Below, in pieces: positions 16,978-25,355 of a stretch of 64,000 nt of DNA. Source of the stretch: Comamonas testosteroni (lineage in GTDB: Bacteria > Pseudomonadota > Gammaproteobacteria > Burkholderiales > Burkholderiaceae_C); assembly GCF_014076415.1 (NCBI RefSeq), contig NZ_CP043568.1:2356001-2420000 (forward strand), written 5' to 3'. The position numbers and the translations under genes were made by a program. The notes beneath the pieces were generated by a model. The model made no database searches. It worked only from the letters and a program-made list of their open reading frames with translations, and was not told where the DNA came from. How positions within the stretch are numbered: the first letter of the stretch is position 1; every line of letters begins with the position of its first letter.

Positions 16978-17454
16978 TTATGGCGCGGACAGCGGCAGCT
17001 GCAGCCCTGTCTTGATGCGCTCCAGCGCGATCGAGGTGCTGTAGCGGCGAATGTTCTCGTCACCTTCGAACAGGCGTTTGCAGATGGCCTGGTAATCATC
17101 CATGTCGGTTGCCGTGACGACCAGGATGTAGTCGGTTTCGCCCGTCACATAAAAGCATTGCTGCACCGCCGCTTCGTCGGCGATCCTGGCCCTGAAGCCG
17201 CGCGACAGGTCCGGCCTGTCGTTGACCAGCTGTACGGTAATGATCGCGGTCAGCGTACGGCCCACCTTGACGGGCTCCAGCACGGCCACGTTGGCGGCAA
17301 TCACCCCGGTTTCCTGCAATCGCTTGATGCGCCGCTGCACGGCAGGGGCCGAGAGGTTGATGTGCTCCGCAATCAGGCGCTGTGGCATGAGGTTGTCACG
17401 CTGGAGCAGGGCAAGAATCGCGTGGTCAAAGGAGTCCAGGTCGGCAGCAGGCAT
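16978..17454 (-). CDS. Lrp/AsnC family transcriptional regulator
   Basis: This 158-residue protein has the two Lrp parts: an N-terminal winged helix (residues 5-60, LLQRDNLMPQRLIAEHINLSAPAVQRRIKRL in pieces around 15-45) and a C-terminal RAM/ligand domain (VTGETDYILVV near 105). I chose ATG at 17454, which gives the normal family length, over an open start 18 codons upstream. It is divergent from an EamA transporter gene with an 88-base gap, so it probably regulates that exporter in response to an amino acid. Confidence 0.9.
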   Translation of the reverse strand: MPAADLDSFDHAILALLQRDNLMPQRLIAEHINLSAPAVQRRIKRLQETGVIAANVAVLEPVKVGRTLTAIITVQLVNDRPDLSRGFRARIADEAAVQQCFYVTGETDYILVVTATDMDDYQAICKRLFEGDENIRRYSTSIALERIKTGLQLPLSAP

Positions 17455-17542
17455 GGTGTGGGATGGGTTGAGAGCGAAACTTGCAGATTCAATGCTGAAA
17501 ACGAGCAAATTTCGCGGGTGACATGCAATATCGTACTCACCT

Positions 17543-18442
17543 ATGTCAAAGAACAGCTGGAATCATTGGTGGCCCGTGTTGGCCGTGTTGGGATCGGTCA
17601 CTGCACTCGGGCTGGGGACTTCGCTGGCCAAGCAGCTTTTTCCCCTGATCGGTGCCCAGGGCACATCGGCACTGCGAGTGGGCTTTGCAGCGCTGATTCT
17701 GGTGTGCGTCTGGCGGCCCTGGCGCTGGTCGCTCAACCGTCAGCAGGCACAGGCTCTGCTGGTTTTCGGCATGGCGCTGGGCGGCATGAATCTGATGTTC
17801 TACATGGCGCTGCGCGATATTCCGTTTGGCCTGGCCGTGGCCATCGAGTTTTCAGGGCCGCTGGCCGTGGCCATCTACTACTCACGCCGCGCACTGGACT
17901 TTGTCTGGCTGGCGCTGGCGGTTGTCGGCCTGGCACTGATTCTTCCTCTGGGCGGCAATGCTTCGGGCCTTAACCTGTCGCCGGTGGGCATTGCCTGCGC
18001 GCTCGGGGCCGCCATCTGCTGGGCCTCCTACATCGTGCTGGGACGCAGACTGGGCCATATCCCCAGCGGCCAGGCCGTCTCCCTGGGCTTGCTGTGCGCG
18101 GCGTTGGTGGTGGTGCCGTTTGGTGTGGCCGAGGCCGGGCTCAAACTGCTGACGCCGTCGATCCTGCTGTTCGGGCTGATGGTGGCGGCCATCTCCAGCG
18201 CCTTGCCTTACTCACTGGAAATGCTGGCTCTGCGCCGTCTGCCGCCTGCCACCTTCGGCATCGCGCTGGCAACCGAGCCAGCCATTGCAGCACTGATGGG
18301 CATGCTGCTGCTCAGCGAGAACCTGACGGCCACGCAGTGGACCGCCATTGCCTGCATCATGGCTGCAGCCATGGGTAGTGCCGTTATGCGGCCAGGCGCC
18401 AAATCACCCGCAGTGGATGCTTCTGCAGCTACTTCCGGATGA
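17543..18442 (+). CDS. EamA/RhtA-type inner membrane exporter
   Basis: This 299-residue protein is a ten-helix drug/metabolite transporter made of two EamA repeats. The second half contains SSALPYSLEMLALRRLP and TEPAIAALMGMLLLSE, which are typical of RhtA (threonine/homoserine exporter) relatives. The substrate is inferred as an amino acid, supported by the divergent Lrp-family gene. The ATG at 17543 lacks a strong ribosome-binding site, but the next in-frame start would delete part of the first helix. A terminator hairpin lies about 125 bases downstream. Confidence 0.88.
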   Translation: MSKNSWNHWWPVLAVLGSVTALGLGTSLAKQLFPLIGAQGTSALRVGFAALILVCVWRPWRWSLNRQQAQALLVFGMALGGMNLMFYMALRDIPFGLAVAIEFSGPLAVAIYYSRRALDFVWLALAVVGLALILPLGGNASGLNLSPVGIACALGAAICWASYIVLGRRLGHIPSGQAVSLGLLCAALVVVPFGVAEAGLKLLTPSILLFGLMVAAISSALPYSLEMLALRRLPPATFGIALATEPAIAALMGMLLLSENLTATQWTAIACIMAAAMGSAVMRPGAKSPAVDASAATSG

Positions 18443-18453
18443 ATACCCATGCT

Positions 18454-18507
18454 ATGAAAAGAGATGCTGTTAGCGCTTGCTCATCAATGCTTTGCTGAAA
18501 TATTTCT
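18454..18507 (+). repeat. Dispersed intergenic repeat, copy B
   Basis: An A-rich end (ATGAAAAGAGATGCTG) leads into the core TTAGCGCTTG, an inverted arm (CAATGCTTTG) and a T-rich end (AAATATTTCT). It matches copies A, C, D and E in layout. It lies just after the EamA gene and before a terminator. Confidence 0.55.
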
Positions 18508-18567
18508 AGTGAATAACCCTTGAAATTTAAGCAGCAAGCTCTTTTTTCTGTAGCTGCAATGGTTCTA

Positions 18568-18594
18568 AACGCTGCTTGTTCAGCGTTTTTTATT
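18568..18594 (+). terminator. Rho-independent terminator after the EamA gene
   Basis: The stem AACGCTG/CAGCGTT with a short loop (CTTGTT overlap) is followed by a run of T. It lies about 125 bases downstream of the exporter gene and upstream of the prkA promoter region. Confidence 0.75.
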
Positions 18595-18906
18595 ACCACC
18601 TCGACTGCCTGTAAATCGATGTTCCGATCAGTTTTTCGAGTCGTCGAAATCTTGAATGATGGCAGATAGATAGGGGGCTTTGTTGCTTCAACGAGAGCAG
18701 GCTTCTATGCTCATTTCGAGTCATATTTTTTGACCGATTTTTACGCTATCCGGTTTGCGGTTTTGGCTGTCGTGGCTACTGCGTATTTGTAGGAATCTCG
18801 GTCTATTCAAATTAGGAGCGAGGTGCTACAACGGATGCACACGGTAACGAATGCCTAGCAACTTTGCGGCACTGATTCGAGCCCTGGTGCCGCCACGGGA
18901 GGTCAT
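18595..18906 (+). promoter_or_regulatory. Upstream region of the prkA operon
   Basis: These 312 bases are AT-richer than the surroundings and contain no gene I can support. They should hold the prkA promoter. I looked for a sigma-54 element (GG and GC twelve bases apart, as known for E. coli yeaGH) and found none with correct spacing. A strong ribosome-binding site, GGGAGGT, ends five bases before the prkA ATG. Confidence 0.5.
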
Positions 18907-20829
18907 ATGGATGTCATCAGCAATTCTGCAGCACGCTACGTTCGTCTGCGTGAAGAAGAAATGTCGCTGGACGAGTACCTTAGCCTTTGCCAGCGTGATC
19001 CCATGGCTTATGCCGGAGCCTCACAGCGCATGCTGTCCGTCATCGGTGAACCCGAAATGGTGGATACCCGCAACGATCCCGTGCTGTCGCGTCTGTTTGC
19101 CAACAAGGTCATCCGCCGCTACCCCGCGTTCTCCGAGTTCTACGGTATGGAAGATTCCATCGAGCAGGTGGTGAGCTTCTTCCGCCATGCGGCCCAGGGT
19201 CTTGAGGAACGAAAGCAGATTCTCTATCTGCTGGGGCCTGTTGGCGGTGGTAAAAGCTCGATTGCAGAGCGCCTCAAATACCTGATGCAGAAAGCCCCGT
19301 TCTACGCGCTCAAGGGATCGCCGGTGAACGAATCGCCACTGGGTTTGTTCGACCCCGTGGAAGACGGTCCGGTGCTGGAAGATGAGTTCGGCATTCCGCG
19401 TCGCAGTCTGCAGCATGTACTCTCGCCCTGGGCAGTGAAGCGGCTGGAGGAGTTCGGCGGAGACATTCGCCAGTTCCGAGTGGTCAAGCGCTACCCCAGC
19501 ATTCTCAAGCAGATAGGCATTGCCAAGACCGAGCCCGGCGATGAGAACAACCAGGATATTTCCAGCCTGGTGGGCAAGGTGGACATCCGCAAGCTGGAAA
19601 ACTTTTCGCAGGACGACACCGACGCCTACAGCTACTCGGGCGGCCTGTGCCTGGCCAATCAGGGTCTGCTGGAGTTTGTGGAAATGTTCAAGGCTCCGAT
19701 CAAGGTGCTGCACCCCTTGCTGACGGCCACGCAGGAAGGCAATTACAAGGGCACGGAAGGCTTTGGCGCGATTCCGTTTGACGGTGTGGTGCTGGCACAC
19801 AGCAATGAAAGCGAATGGAAGGCCTTCCGCAACAACCGCAACAACGAGGCGTTTCTCGATCGTATCTACATTGTCAAGGTGCCTTACTGCCTGCGCGTGA
19901 GCGAGGAGGTTCGCATCTACGAGAAGCTGATCCGGGAGTCTTCGCTGGCCAACGCCATCTGCGCGCCCGGCACGCTCAAGATGATGGCTCAGTTCTCGGT
20001 GCTCACGCGCCTCAAGGAGCCAGAGAACTCCAGCATCTTCAGCAAGATGCAGGTCTATGACGGCGAAAGCCTCAAGGACACTGATCCGCGCGCCAAGAGC
20101 TATCAGGAATACCGCGACTACGCGGGCGTGGACGAGGGCATGGAGGGCATCTCCACCCGCTTTGCCTTCAAGATACTGGCCAAGGTCTTCAATTACGACA
20201 GCACCGAAGTGGCGGCCAACCCCGTGCACCTGATGTATGTGCTGGAGCGGCAGATCGAGCGCGAGCAGTTCCCGGCCGAGCTGGAGACCAAGTACATAGG
20301 TTTCATCAAGGAATATCTGTCCCAGCGCTATGCCGAGTTCATCGGCAAGGAAATCCAGACTGCCTATCTGGAGAGCTATAGCGAGTACGGCCAGAATATC
20401 TTTGACCGCTACGTCACCTACGCCGATTACTGGATTCAGGACAGCGAATACCGCGATACCGATACCGGCGAGGTGTTCGATCGCAATGCGCTCAATGCCG
20501 AGCTGGAGAAGGTGGAAAAGCCGGCCGGCATTGCGAATCCCAAGGACTTCCGCAACGAGATCGTCAACTTTGTGCTGCGGGCCAGGGCCAACAACCAGGG
20601 CAAGAACCCCAGCTGGACCAGTTACGAGAAGCTGCGCGTGGTGATCGAGAAGAAGATGTTCTCCAACACCGAGGAGTTGCTGCCGGTCATCAGCTTCAAC
20701 GCCAAGGCCAGTGCCGAAGATGCGCGCAAGCATGAGGACTTCGTCACTCGCATGGAAGCCAAGGGCTATACGCCCAAGCAAGTGCGTCTGCTTTGCGAGT
20801 GGTATCTGCGCGTGCGCAAGAGCAGCTGA
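18907..20829 (+). CDS. prkA: PrkA family serine protein kinase
   Basis: This 640-residue protein matches PrkA/YeaG in length and sequence. The N-terminal two-thirds is an AAA-type domain with Walker A GPVGGGKSS (residues 110-118) and the segment GLVEFVEMFKAPIKVLHPLL-like LLEFVEMFKAPIKVL. The C-terminal part carries the PrkA kinase-like domain. In E. coli the homologue is induced by starvation and influences stress survival. It starts the prkA-yeaH-spoVR cluster, with GGGAGG before the ATG. Whether the kinase or the AAA activity matters most is unsettled in the family. Confidence 0.95.
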   Translation: MDVISNSAARYVRLREEEMSLDEYLSLCQRDPMAYAGASQRMLSVIGEPEMVDTRNDPVLSRLFANKVIRRYPAFSEFYGMEDSIEQVVSFFRHAAQGLEERKQILYLLGPVGGGKSSIAERLKYLMQKAPFYALKGSPVNESPLGLFDPVEDGPVLEDEFGIPRRSLQHVLSPWAVKRLEEFGGDIRQFRVVKRYPSILKQIGIAKTEPGDENNQDISSLVGKVDIRKLENFSQDDTDAYSYSGGLCLANQGLLEFVEMFKAPIKVLHPLLTATQEGNYKGTEGFGAIPFDGVVLAHSNESEWKAFRNNRNNEAFLDRIYIVKVPYCLRVSEEVRIYEKLIRESSLANAICAPGTLKMMAQFSVLTRLKEPENSSIFSKMQVYDGESLKDTDPRAKSYQEYRDYAGVDEGMEGISTRFAFKILAKVFNYDSTEVAANPVHLMYVLERQIEREQFPAELETKYIGFIKEYLSQRYAEFIGKEIQTAYLESYSEYGQNIFDRYVTYADYWIQDSEYRDTDTGEVFDRNALNAELEKVEKPAGIANPKDFRNEIVNFVLRARANNQGKNPSWTSYEKLRVVIEKKMFSNTEELLPVISFNAKASAEDARKHEDFVTRMEAKGYTPKQVRLLCEWYLRVRKSS

Positions 20830-20838
20830 CAGTGGTGT

Positions 20839-20860
20839 CGGTGGCCCGGCGCGGCCACCG
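20839..20860 (+). other. Stem-loop between prkA and yeaH
   Basis: A perfect eight-base-pair GC-rich stem (CGGTGGCC/GGCCACCG, six-base loop) stands nine bases after the prkA stop. It has no T-run, so it is more likely an RNA-processing or stability element than a terminator. Confidence 0.5.
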
Positions 20861-20900
20861 GCAGGACGGTTGAGGACAGCCCCTTGAGATGGGAGCACAG

Positions 20901-22169
20901 ATGGCACTGCATATCATCGACCGCAGGCTCGCAGGCAAGAATAAATCGGTGGGCAACCGCGAGCGGTTTGTGCGGCGTTTCAAAGAGCAGATCGCTGAGG
21001 CGGTGCGCAAAGCCGTGTCTGCGCGCGACATCCGCCACATCGATCAGGCGGAAAGCATCACCATTCCGAAAAAAGACATTCAGGAGCCGGTCTTCAGGCA
21101 TGGGCAGGGTGGTATCCGCGATATGGTGCTGCCCGGCAATCGCGAGCATGTGCGTGGTGATCGCATTGCCCGGCCGCCTGGTGGAGGTGGCGGCTCGGGA
21201 TCGCAGGCCAGCGATAGCGGTGAGGGGCAGGACGACTTCACTTTCACCTTGACCAAGGAAGAGTTCATGGAGCTTTTCTTTGAAGATCTGGCCCTGCCGC
21301 GCCTGCTGCGCAACCACATCGGCAACACCTTGCAATACAAGACAAGGCGCGCCGGCTACAGCCATGACGGCACGCCCAGCAATCTGGCGCTGGTGCGCAC
21401 CATGCGCGGTGCCCTGGGGCGGCGCATTGCGCTGACCAAAGCTTCGCACCGTGAGCTCAAGGTACTGGAAGAACAGCTTGAAACTCTGCTGGCGCAGGAT
21501 GACGGCACCAGTGAGGCAGTAGCCGAGTTGCAACGCCGTATCGATACCTTGCGTGAGCGTATCGGCGCAGTGCCTTTCCTGGAACAGCTGGATCTGCGCT
21601 TTCGCAATCGCAGCAAGGTGCCCGTGCCCAGCAGCCAGGCCGTGATGTTCTGTGTGATGGACGTGTCCGGCTCCATGGACCAGGAGCGCAAGGAGCTGGC
21701 CAAGCGCTTTTTCATCCTGCTGTATCTGTTTCTCACCAGGCATTACGACAAGATCGAGATTGTTTTCATCCGCCACCACACACAGGCCGCAGAAGTCAGC
21801 GAAGACGAGTTCTTTCACTCCACGGAAAGCGGCGGCACGGTAGTCAGCAGCGCGCTGGTCCTGCTCGAACAGATCATCAGGGCCCGCTACCCGGTCAATG
21901 ACTGGAATATCTATGTCGCCCAGGCCAGCGATGGCGACAACTTCAGTGACGACGGCGGCAAATGCCACAGCCTTCTGGCCGAGAGAATATTGCCGCTGGT
22001 GCGCTACTACGCCTACCTGCAAGTGGTGCTCGAGGAGCAGAGTCTCTGGGAAGAGTACAGCCGCCTGCTGCCGCTGTTCCCCCATTTCGCCATGCGCAAG
22101 GTATCGGCAGCCAACGAGATCTACCCGGTGTTCCGCGATCTCTTCAAGAAGGATGGGGTATCGATATGA
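20901..22169 (+). CDS. yeaH: YeaH/YhbH family VWA-like protein (DUF444)
   Basis: This 422-residue protein belongs to the DUF444 family. It begins HIIDRRLAGKNKS-like sequence typical of YeaH, has a Gly/Ser-rich stretch near 95-110, and a von Willebrand A fold with the MIDAS motif DVSGS starting at D254. I chose the second ATG (20901) because GGGAG precedes it and the family begins there; the ATG at 20889 would add four residues. Its stop overlaps the spoVR start (ATGA). It is presumably a partner of PrkA and SpoVR in stationary-phase or starvation physiology; its molecular activity is unknown. Confidence 0.93.
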   Translation: MALHIIDRRLAGKNKSVGNRERFVRRFKEQIAEAVRKAVSARDIRHIDQAESITIPKKDIQEPVFRHGQGGIRDMVLPGNREHVRGDRIARPPGGGGGSGSQASDSGEGQDDFTFTLTKEEFMELFFEDLALPRLLRNHIGNTLQYKTRRAGYSHDGTPSNLALVRTMRGALGRRIALTKASHRELKVLEEQLETLLAQDDGTSEAVAELQRRIDTLRERIGAVPFLEQLDLRFRNRSKVPVPSSQAVMFCVMDVSGSMDQERKELAKRFFILLYLFLTRHYDKIEIVFIRHHTQAAEVSEDEFFHSTESGGTVVSSALVLLEQIIRARYPVNDWNIYVAQASDGDNFSDDGGKCHSLLAERILPLVRYYAYLQVVLEEQSLWEEYSRLLPLFPHFAMRKVSAANEIYPVFRDLFKKDGVSI

Positions 22170-23800
22170 ACCTCAATCTCTATCCCGTGCTGGATCTCAG
22201 CGCCAGCAGAAAGGCCGGAAATTCGCATGCCCAGGGCGAGCCTCGCTTTCGCGATGTGCCGCAGGCACCTTTGATGGCATCCCAGCGACCGGCGTCTCCC
22301 TTGCCCGACCCCAGCGACTGGACTTTCGAGCTGATCGAGCAGTATCACGCGGCGATTGCGGCCACGGCTGAACGCTACGGCCTGGATACCTATCCGAATC
22401 AGCTGGAGATCATCACTGCCGAACAGATGATGGATGCCTATTCCAGCGTGGGCATGCCGGTCAACTACCGGCACTGGAGCTATGGCAAGGAGTTTCTGGC
22501 CACGGAGCGCCGCTACCGACGAGGTCACATGGGACTGGCCTATGAGATCGTCATCAATGCCAACCCTTGCATCAGCTATCTGATGGAGGAGAACAGCACG
22601 GCCATGCAGGCCCTGGTGATTGCTCACGCGGCCTATGGGCACAACAGCTTTTTCAAGAACAATTATCTGTTTCGCATGTGGTCCGACGCGGGCAGCATCA
22701 TCGACTATCTCGTCTATGCGCGCGACTATGTGGCGCAATGCGAGGAACGCTACGGCTTCGACACCGTGGAGCAGTTGCTGGATTCCTGCCATGCGTTGTC
22801 GAATTTTGGTGTAGACCGCTATTGCCGTCCCTCGCACAAAAGCCTGTCGCGCGAGCGCGCCGAGAGAGAGGCGCGTGAAGCCTATGTGCAGCAACAGGTC
22901 AATGTGCTGTGGCGCACGCTTCCTGCCCGAAGGGACAAGGACAAGGACAGCACGACGCAAGGCAGCGAGCGTTTTCCCCGAGAGCCCGAAGAGAACATCC
23001 TCTATTTCATCGAGAAGAACGCTCCCTTGCTCGAGCCCTGGCAACGGGAGATCGTGCGCATCGTGCGCAAGATCGCCCAGTATTTCTATCCGCAGCGCCA
23101 GACTCAGGTGATGAATGAGGGCTGGGCCACCTTCTGGCATTACACATTGCTCAACACTCTTTATGATGAGGGCTGGCTGACCGATGGCGTGATGCTGGAG
23201 TGGCTTTCATCGCATACCAATGTGATCTACCAGCCGCCCGCCGGCCACCGGGCCTTCAGCGGCATCAATCCTTATGCGCTGGGCTTTGCCATGTACCGTG
23301 ATATTCGGCGGATCTGCGAAAAGCCGACGGAGGAAGATCGCCGCTGGTTTCCCGACATGGCCGGTACGCCATGGCTGCCGGCTCTGCACCACGCCATGCG
23401 CAATTACAAGGACGAGAGCTTTGTCGGCCAGTTCCTGAGCCCGCACCTGATACGCGACATGCGTTTGTTCTCTCTGCATGATGACCCTGAGGAACGTGAT
23501 GTTCTGGTCAGTGCCATTCACGACGAAGATGGCTACCGCACGCTGCGCCAGTTGCTGTCTCAGCAATACGACCTGGGGACGCGCGAGCCCAATATCCAGG
23601 CCTGGAGTGTGAATCTGCGTGGCGACCGCAGTCTTACTCTGCGGCATACCCAGTACCAGGGCAGGCCGCTGGCAGAAGATGCACAGGAGGTACTCAAGCA
23701 TGTGGCTCGCCTGTGGGGGTTCGGCGTGCATCTGGAAAGCGTCAACGGAGATGGCGAGACACCGGTTTTGCTGCACTCGGTGCCTGCACCCTCGCATTGA
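22166..23800 (+). CDS. spoVR: SpoVR family protein (YcgB-like)
   Basis: This 544-residue protein matches the SpoVR/YcgB family, with the conserved blocks FELIEQYHAAIAATAERYGLD (N-terminal), HAAYGHNSFFKNN, NEGWATFWHYT and INPYALGFAMYRDI. The His/Glu-rich HxxxGHN and NEGWATFWH motifs suggest metal binding, but no reaction is established for the family. B. subtilis SpoVR affects the spore cortex; here in a non-sporulating bacterium the role must be more general. It overlaps yeaH by four bases. The length is slightly above E. coli YcgB (about 510). Confidence 0.93.
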   Translation: MNLNLYPVLDLSASRKAGNSHAQGEPRFRDVPQAPLMASQRPASPLPDPSDWTFELIEQYHAAIAATAERYGLDTYPNQLEIITAEQMMDAYSSVGMPVNYRHWSYGKEFLATERRYRRGHMGLAYEIVINANPCISYLMEENSTAMQALVIAHAAYGHNSFFKNNYLFRMWSDAGSIIDYLVYARDYVAQCEERYGFDTVEQLLDSCHALSNFGVDRYCRPSHKSLSRERAEREAREAYVQQQVNVLWRTLPARRDKDKDSTTQGSERFPREPEENILYFIEKNAPLLEPWQREIVRIVRKIAQYFYPQRQTQVMNEGWATFWHYTLLNTLYDEGWLTDGVMLEWLSSHTNVIYQPPAGHRAFSGINPYALGFAMYRDIRRICEKPTEEDRRWFPDMAGTPWLPALHHAMRNYKDESFVGQFLSPHLIRDMRLFSLHDDPEERDVLVSAIHDEDGYRTLRQLLSQQYDLGTREPNIQAWSVNLRGDRSLTLRHTQYQGRPLAEDAQEVLKHVARLWGFGVHLESVNGDGETPVLLHSVPAPSH

Positions 23801-23807
23801 GAAATCT

Positions 23808-23862
23808 CAGGTGGTAATTGCTTTAAGTCATTGCATGTAAAGCGCTATATGCAATCAAATTA
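23808..23862 (-). repeat. Dispersed intergenic repeat, copy C
   Basis: On the minus strand it reads TTTGATTGCATATAGCGCTT, then an arm with CATGCAATGAC and an AAGCAATTACC end, following the same layout as the other four copies. It lies between spoVR and the bidirectional terminator. Confidence 0.5.
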
Positions 23863-23867
23863 AAAGC

Positions 23868-23895
23868 AAAAAGCGCTGCTACTGCAGCGCTTTTT
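23868..23895. terminator. Bidirectional terminator between spoVR and metQ
   Basis: The stem AGCGCTGC/GCAGCGCT with loop TACT is flanked by A-run and T-run on either side, so it can end transcription from both strands. It closes the prkA operon; it lies about 150 bases beyond the metQ stop on the other strand. Confidence 0.85.
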
Positions 23896-24041
23896 CTGGG
23901 GCAGAACGTCAAGTGTGGCCGATGGCCGGTTCTGTCCGGCCCGGGGCCACAGCAGGTGTCTGTACCCGCCGCACCCTTCGCAGCACGACCGCCATCCCCT
24001 GTCTAGGAAGGCTGCGCCAGCGCTTCGAAAGGCTTGGCGAA

Positions 24042-24827
24042 TCAGAACGCAGGAACCACAGCGCCCTTGTACTTTTCCTGGATGAATTTCTTGGTGTCTG
24101 CAGAGTGCAGAGCGCTCATCAGCTTGGCAATGTCGGCACCGTTGGCGCGATCCTTGCGGGCCACCACGATATTGGTGTAGGGCGAGTCGGCACCTTCGAT
24201 GAACAGGGCATCCTTGGTGGGGTTGAGCTTGGCTTCGATTGCGTAGTTGGTGTTGATCAGAGCCAGGTCGACATCAGCCAGGGCGCGGGGCAGCAAAGGC
24301 GCTTCCAGTTCCTTGAACTTCAGCTTCTTGGGGTTCTTGACGACGTCCAGAGCAGTGGGTGTCAGGCTCTTGGGGTCCTTGAGCTCGATCAGGCCATGCT
24401 TGGCCAGCAGAATCAGTGCACGGCCGCCATTGGAGGGGTCGTTGGGAATGGCCACGGTAGCGCCATTCTTCAGATCCTTGATGTTCTTGATCTTGCTGGA
24501 GTAGGCGCCGAAGGGCTCCACATGAACCTTGCCGTTGGGTACGGCCACCAGCGAGGTCTTGCGGTCCTTGTTGTAGCTGTCCAGATAGGGCTGGTGCTGG
24601 AAGAAGTTGGCATCCAGCTGCTTGTCTTCCACCGCTGCATTGGGCTGCACGTAGTCGCTGAACTCCTTGATTTCCAGATCGATACCCTGAGCCTTCAGCG
24701 CGGGCTTGATGTGATTGAGGATTTCGGCGTGAGGAACGGCCGTGGCGCCCACCTTGAGCACGTCAGCAGCCTGGACCGACAGCGCCAGAGTGGCAATAGC
24801 GATAGCAGAGAGAGCTTTCTTCAACAT
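24042..24827 (-). CDS. metQ: MetQ/NlpA family methionine-binding protein
   Basis: This 261-residue protein matches MetQ/NlpA: KVGATAVPHAEILNHIKP, then ANFFQHQPYLDSYNK, AIPNDPSNGGRALILL and DVDLALINTNYAI. The family binds methionine for the MetNI importer. The N-terminal signal ends in SVQA-ADV and has no lipobox cysteine, so the protein is probably free in the periplasm rather than lipid-anchored. No metN or metI gene is nearby. A 167-base AT-rich region separates it from the divergent DUF3820 gene. Confidence 0.92.
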   Translation of the reverse strand: MLKKALSAIAIATLALSVQAADVLKVGATAVPHAEILNHIKPALKAQGIDLEIKEFSDYVQPNAAVEDKQLDANFFQHQPYLDSYNKDRKTSLVAVPNGKVHVEPFGAYSSKIKNIKDLKNGATVAIPNDPSNGGRALILLAKHGLIELKDPKSLTPTALDVVKNPKKLKFKELEAPLLPRALADVDLALINTNYAIEAKLNPTKDALFIEGADSPYTNIVVARKDRANGADIAKLMSALHSADTKKFIQEKYKGAVVPAF

Positions 24828-24994
24828 TGGTTCTGACCTTTTTCAGCAAGTTGCAATAAATTCCGGGCCTCATCTGGACCGCAGTGAACTAAGGTGCATA
24901 GTCTAGTGCCGTGTATCAACGTCTGCAGGACATTTTTCTTATTTGGTTATAAGAGCGTCGTTTTTTATACAAAATTTCATTCCGATTGACTGTC

Positions 24995-25234
24995 ATGAAT
25001 GCCGAAATGCTGGAGCGCCTGGTGCGCGTGCCTATGCCTTATGGCAAGTACAAGGGCCGTTTGATTGCCGATCTGCCCGGTAACTACCTCAACTGGTTTG
25101 CCCGCGAGGGCTTTCCCAAAGGAGAGATCGGTCAGTTGCTGGCTTTGATGCAGGAGCTTGATCACAACGGACTCAGTGGCTTGCTGGAGCCCATTCGCAA
25201 GGCTGCAGGGCTGCCGCCAAGAGCACAGGAATAG
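24995..25234 (+). CDS. DUF3820 family small protein
   Basis: This 79-residue protein has the DUF3820 signature MPYGKYKGRLIADLPGNYLNWFAREGFPKGEIGQ, given here as MPYGKYKGR at residues 13-21 and LPGNYLNWF at 26-34. The family is small, cytosolic and of uncertain function; some members are labelled quorum-sensing-regulated virulence factors. The ATG at 24995 is preferred over an in-frame TTG nine bases upstream. It is divergent from metQ and convergent with a diguanylate cyclase gene. Confidence 0.88.
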   Translation: MNAEMLERLVRVPMPYGKYKGRLIADLPGNYLNWFAREGFPKGEIGQLLALMQELDHNGLSGLLEPIRKAAGLPPRAQE

Positions 25235-25355
25235 GCCGCAGAGAGGGCCTCTGCAGTGATGGCGCCAGGAGGCTGAATACCCTGCTTTGGCCCCGAAGGC
25301 GTTGTCAATCCTCGGTTCTGGACATGTACGGATGCAGCTGGTCACAGGGGCGGCC

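Noticed and set aside
18740..18800. Possible sigma-54 promoter of prkA
   Set aside because: GG and GC dinucleotides are present but at ten bases, not the twelve needed between the -24 and -12 elements.
19021..20907. Long minus-strand frames opposite prkA, yeaH and the siderophore receptor
   Set aside because: They lack ribosome-binding sites and family features, and mirror well-supported genes.
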